Source: UBA5486 sp036744795
Lineage (GTDB): Bacteria > Bacillota > UBA4882 > UBA10575
DNA length: 34,250 nucleotides
Direction: 5' to 3'
Assembly (NCBI GenBank): GCA_036744795.1
Contig: DAIOHK010000025.1
Coordinates: forward strand, 1-34,250
Shown piece by piece: positions 31,223-34,250 of this stretch; the stretch's first letter is position 1, and every line of letters begins with the position of its first letter. The translations under genes were made by a program, and so were the position numbers. The notes beneath the pieces were generated by a model. It searched no databases. It was not told where the DNA came from and was given only the letters and a program-made list of their open reading frames with translations.

Positions 31223-34200
31223 GATTTTAGTCTACCTATGAGGAATTGAAACACCGGATTCTGCGACACATAACAGGAACGGTGGTTCAGATTTTAGTCT
31301 ACCTATGAGGAATTGAAACGCTTGCAGGAACGCTGTAATATTGCGAACCGGCATCAGATTTTAGTCTACCTATGAGGAATTGAAACAATATTCCCGCGTT
31401 TGAAGGGCTATGTTGAGAGCCGATTTTAGTCTACCTATGAGGAATTGAAACCTTTTAAAGTTCCTCCACTTTTTTCTTGAAGTAAATGATTTTAGTCTAC
31501 CTATGAGGAATTGAAACGCCTAAAGGCCAAGGTCTGTTTTTATTCTTAAAAGGGGAGATTTTAGTCTACCTATGAGGAATTGAAACTTACGAAAAAGATG
31601 ATTATTATGTTAGGGACGAAGGGGATTTTAGTCTACCTATGAGGAATTGAAACGCGTTTGGGCTTGAGTCATTAGCAACGCTGCCGAAACGATTTTAGTC
31701 TACCTATGAGGAATTGAAACTACGACGCAGATTGTAGTGTCATCCTGTCAACGGTGGATTTTAGTCTACCTATGAGGAATTGAAACACTGGCCTTGTCTT
31801 TGTAATCTACCGTTTGCCTGCGATTTTAGTCTACCTATGAGGAATTGAAACAATTCCCAGTTCGCGAGATGGAAGAGCGGGGACTGCGATTTTAGTCTAC
31901 CTATGAGGAATTGAAACGTCGTCCAGCAAAACCTAAATTTCTACGTTGCCGACAGATTTTAGTCTACCTATGAGGAATTGAAACGCGCACCCGGCTTCAG
32001 CAGGCCATGGGCTTAACTTGCGATTTTAGTCTACCTATGAGGAATTGAAACACCTCCGTCGGCATTGATCCGGTTGCGATTGAGGGGATTTTAGTCTACC
32101 TATGAGGAATTGAAACAGCTCCTTGACTGGGAGCTTTTTATACTGGCACTAAGATTTTAGTCTACCTATGAGGAATTGAAACAGGCGAATTCTGCTTGTT
32201 CACCGTCAGCGTTTTCTACGATTTTAGTCTACCTATGAGGAATTGAAACTTCCCGTACCCGTAGTACACCCGGCTTCGGACATAAGATTTTAGTCTACCT
32301 ATGAGGAATTGAAACCCGGGTCGAGAGCACTAGAAGGATCTCGCCTCATGCGATTTTAGTCTACCTATGAGGAATTGAAACTTTTTTGAATTGTTTGGCA
32401 ATATAACAGTATAATAGATTTTAGTCTACCTATGAGGAATTGAAACAGATCTTTTTCCGTTTCGTTCTTCCCGAAAAATTCCGATTTTAGTCTACCTATG
32501 AGGAATTGAAACATTGAAAAAGCAGCGAACGATAACAACATCGATACAGCGATTTTAGTCTACCTATGAGGAATTGAAACCGGTTTCGGTATGAACTAGA
32601 ACGTTTGTTTTGTCATGATTTTAGTCTACCTATGAGGAATTGAAACGCAAATGATGAGGAAATGGAAAATCAAGCTGCTTAGATTTTAGTCTACCTATGA
32701 GGAATTGAAACTTGCAATTGGCAGAACGTGAAAAGATTATTGTTGAGGATTTTAGTCTACCTATGAGGAATTGAAACCTTTTTGCTCCCATCCCGGATCG
32801 TCCGTCCATGCCCAGATTTTAGTCTACCTATGAGGAATTGAAACCAGGCTTTTTGGAGTGCTTCTGGTTTGGCTAAATGGATGATTTTAGTCTACCTATG
32901 AGGAATTGAAACCCAGCGAGAACAAAAATCTATTAAAGACCATCAAAGATTTTAGTCTACCTATGAGGAATTGAAACCAGAACCGTACTAGCAGAGGAAT
33001 TAGGCCATCATTTTAGATTTTAGTCTACCTATGAGGAATTGAAACGAAGGTATTGCAAATGAGCGTCCATCATTGAGTAGGTGATTTTAGTCTACCTATG
33101 AGGAATTGAAACTAAAACAGTTTTACGTTCCCTGCCCCCACTGTGGCGATTTTAGTCTACCTATGAGGAATTGAAACTAATCTTCGGTGTGTTGTTTAGT
33201 TTACTTGGTTCTAACGATTTTAGTCTACCTATGAGGAATTGAAACATTTTTATCCTGCGTCCACTGGTTTCGCTGATGGGGAGATTTTAGTCTACCTATG
33301 AGGAATTGAAACTATACAGATTCAACAAGAATAAGGGAGGATAATATGATTTTAGTCTACCTATGAGGAATTGAAACTCCGTGGCCTCGAACAATACGGC
33401 CGGCGAATTGATAGATTTTAGTCTACCTATGAGGAATTGAAACCCGAAATACAACCGCTTGACGTGGTTGTTTTTTGTTTCCGATTTTAGTCTACCTATG
33501 AGGAATTGAAACCTCACCACCCGTTTATTTGATGCAAGGGAGGAAACCAGATTTTAGTCTACCTATGAGGAATTGAAACAACTGATGCGCCGAGACCAGG
33601 CGGAAGCCTGTTTTTTAGATTTTAGTCTACCTATGAGGAATTGAAACTCAAAAAAGCGATTGTCGAGCCAATTGTAGGCTGGGATTTTAGTCTACCTATG
33701 AGGAATTGAAACCACAACAGGACAGGGAGTGTTAGGCGTATATGGCGCGATTTTAGTCTACCTATGAGGAATTGAAACCCGGAAGAAATTGTAATAGAAG
33801 CAATCAAAGAAGCGATTTTAGTCTACCTATGAGGAATTGAAACGATGGTCTTTCTGACGGTGAGAAGCTCGAAGTCGCTTTTGATTTTAGTCTACCTATG
33901 AGGAATTGAAACCTCCGATATTGCTAGAGAGTTCTTCGTATTCCATACCGATTTTAGTCTACCTATGAGGAATTGAAACTCGTGCAGGTTGGAGTTTGAG
34001 AGAACCGCCAGAATCGATTTTAGTCTACCTATGAGGAATTGAAACTTTTTACTTTCGCAATCCTAGCCACCCCCTTCAAATACGATTTTAGTCTACCTAT
34101 GAGGAATTGAAACTGTCAAAAACCAAACTCGACAATATAGCGAAAAGAGATTTTAGTCTACCTATGAGGAATTGAAACCGTAACGCAACAGAAGAAGATA

Positions 34201-34250
34201 TAGAAGAAGATATAGGATTTTAGTCTACCTATGAGGAATTGAAACCGCTC
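31223..34250 (+). CRISPR. Type I-B CRISPR array, 46 repeats, truncated by the window end
   Basis: Forty-six copies of a 30-base repeat that starts GATTTTAGTC, has TACCTATGAGGA in the middle and ends ATTGAAAC begin at 31223, 31290, 31357 and so on to 34216. By eye all copies are identical, including the last. Forty-five complete spacers of 35-39 bases separate them. The array continues beyond 34250, since the last five bases start another spacer. Absence of repeat decay means the distal end is not in view. The repeat's 3' ATTGAAAC is the usual I-B crRNA handle. Confidence 0.99.

Noticed and set aside
33296..33520. Reverse-strand ORF across the array with FQFLIGRLKS repeated
   Set aside because: It is only the translation of the CRISPR repeats, not a protein gene.
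32313..34215. Self-targeting array spacers against genes in this window
   Set aside because: On reading through the spacers I saw none matching the window convincingly; exact search was not possible.

Overview
The window reads as chromosome of a spore-forming member of the Firmicutes (Bacillota), probably a Clostridia- or Limnochordia-type lineage. The grounds are a T-box-controlled ileS, a CIRCE/HrcA-controlled hrcA-grpE-dnaK-dnaJ operon, a Spo0E-like gene with a Spo0A box beside it, strong AGGAGG ribosome sites with frequent TTG/GTG starts, and intrinsic terminators. A small secreted protein that looks like a beta-barrel hints at a diderm relative, but weakly. Genus and species cannot be read from the sequence.

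Bases 1-21,300 are mostly housekeeping: T-box and type-2 ileS; a COG2509-type FAD protein; a reverse pair (putative barrel protein, SdpI-family membrane protein); lepA; a UPF0316 membrane protein; hemW; the heat-shock operon; a three-gene NitT/TauT-type ABC importer; an Smr-domain protein; a DUF401-type membrane protein; and a Spo0E-like phosphatase. Several gaps carry a dispersed family of imperfect palindromes.

Bases 21,300-34,250 are a subtype I-B CRISPR-Cas locus. It runs cas4-cas1-cas2 (adaptation), an unusual gap of about 625 bases, then cas6-cas8b-cas7-cas5-cas3 (processing, Cascade, nuclease-helicase), a leader with a very strong GC hairpin, and an array of 46 visible identical 30-base repeats (45 complete spacers) that runs off the window end.

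The most interesting object is in the cas2-cas6 gap. Two degenerate copies of the CRISPR repeat (24295-24324 and 24347-24374) flank a 22-base spacer-like segment directly upstream of cas6. That segment matches, at 17 of its first 21 positions (11 contiguous), a site about 200 bases upstream that lies on a near-consensus promoter (TTGACT-N17-TAAAAT, 24112-24140) and covers its -10 box. The promoter drives a short transcript with a strong ribosome site and a 17-codon hydrophobic ORF. This is the architecture of CreTA, the RNA toxin-antitoxin guard in which Cascade, guided by the crRNA-like CreA, represses the creT toxin promoter and so addicts the cell to its Cas proteins. The toxin here resembles none I recognise. 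A second small ORF (56 codons, antitoxin-like) and a 13-base-arm hairpin lie between cas2 and this module.
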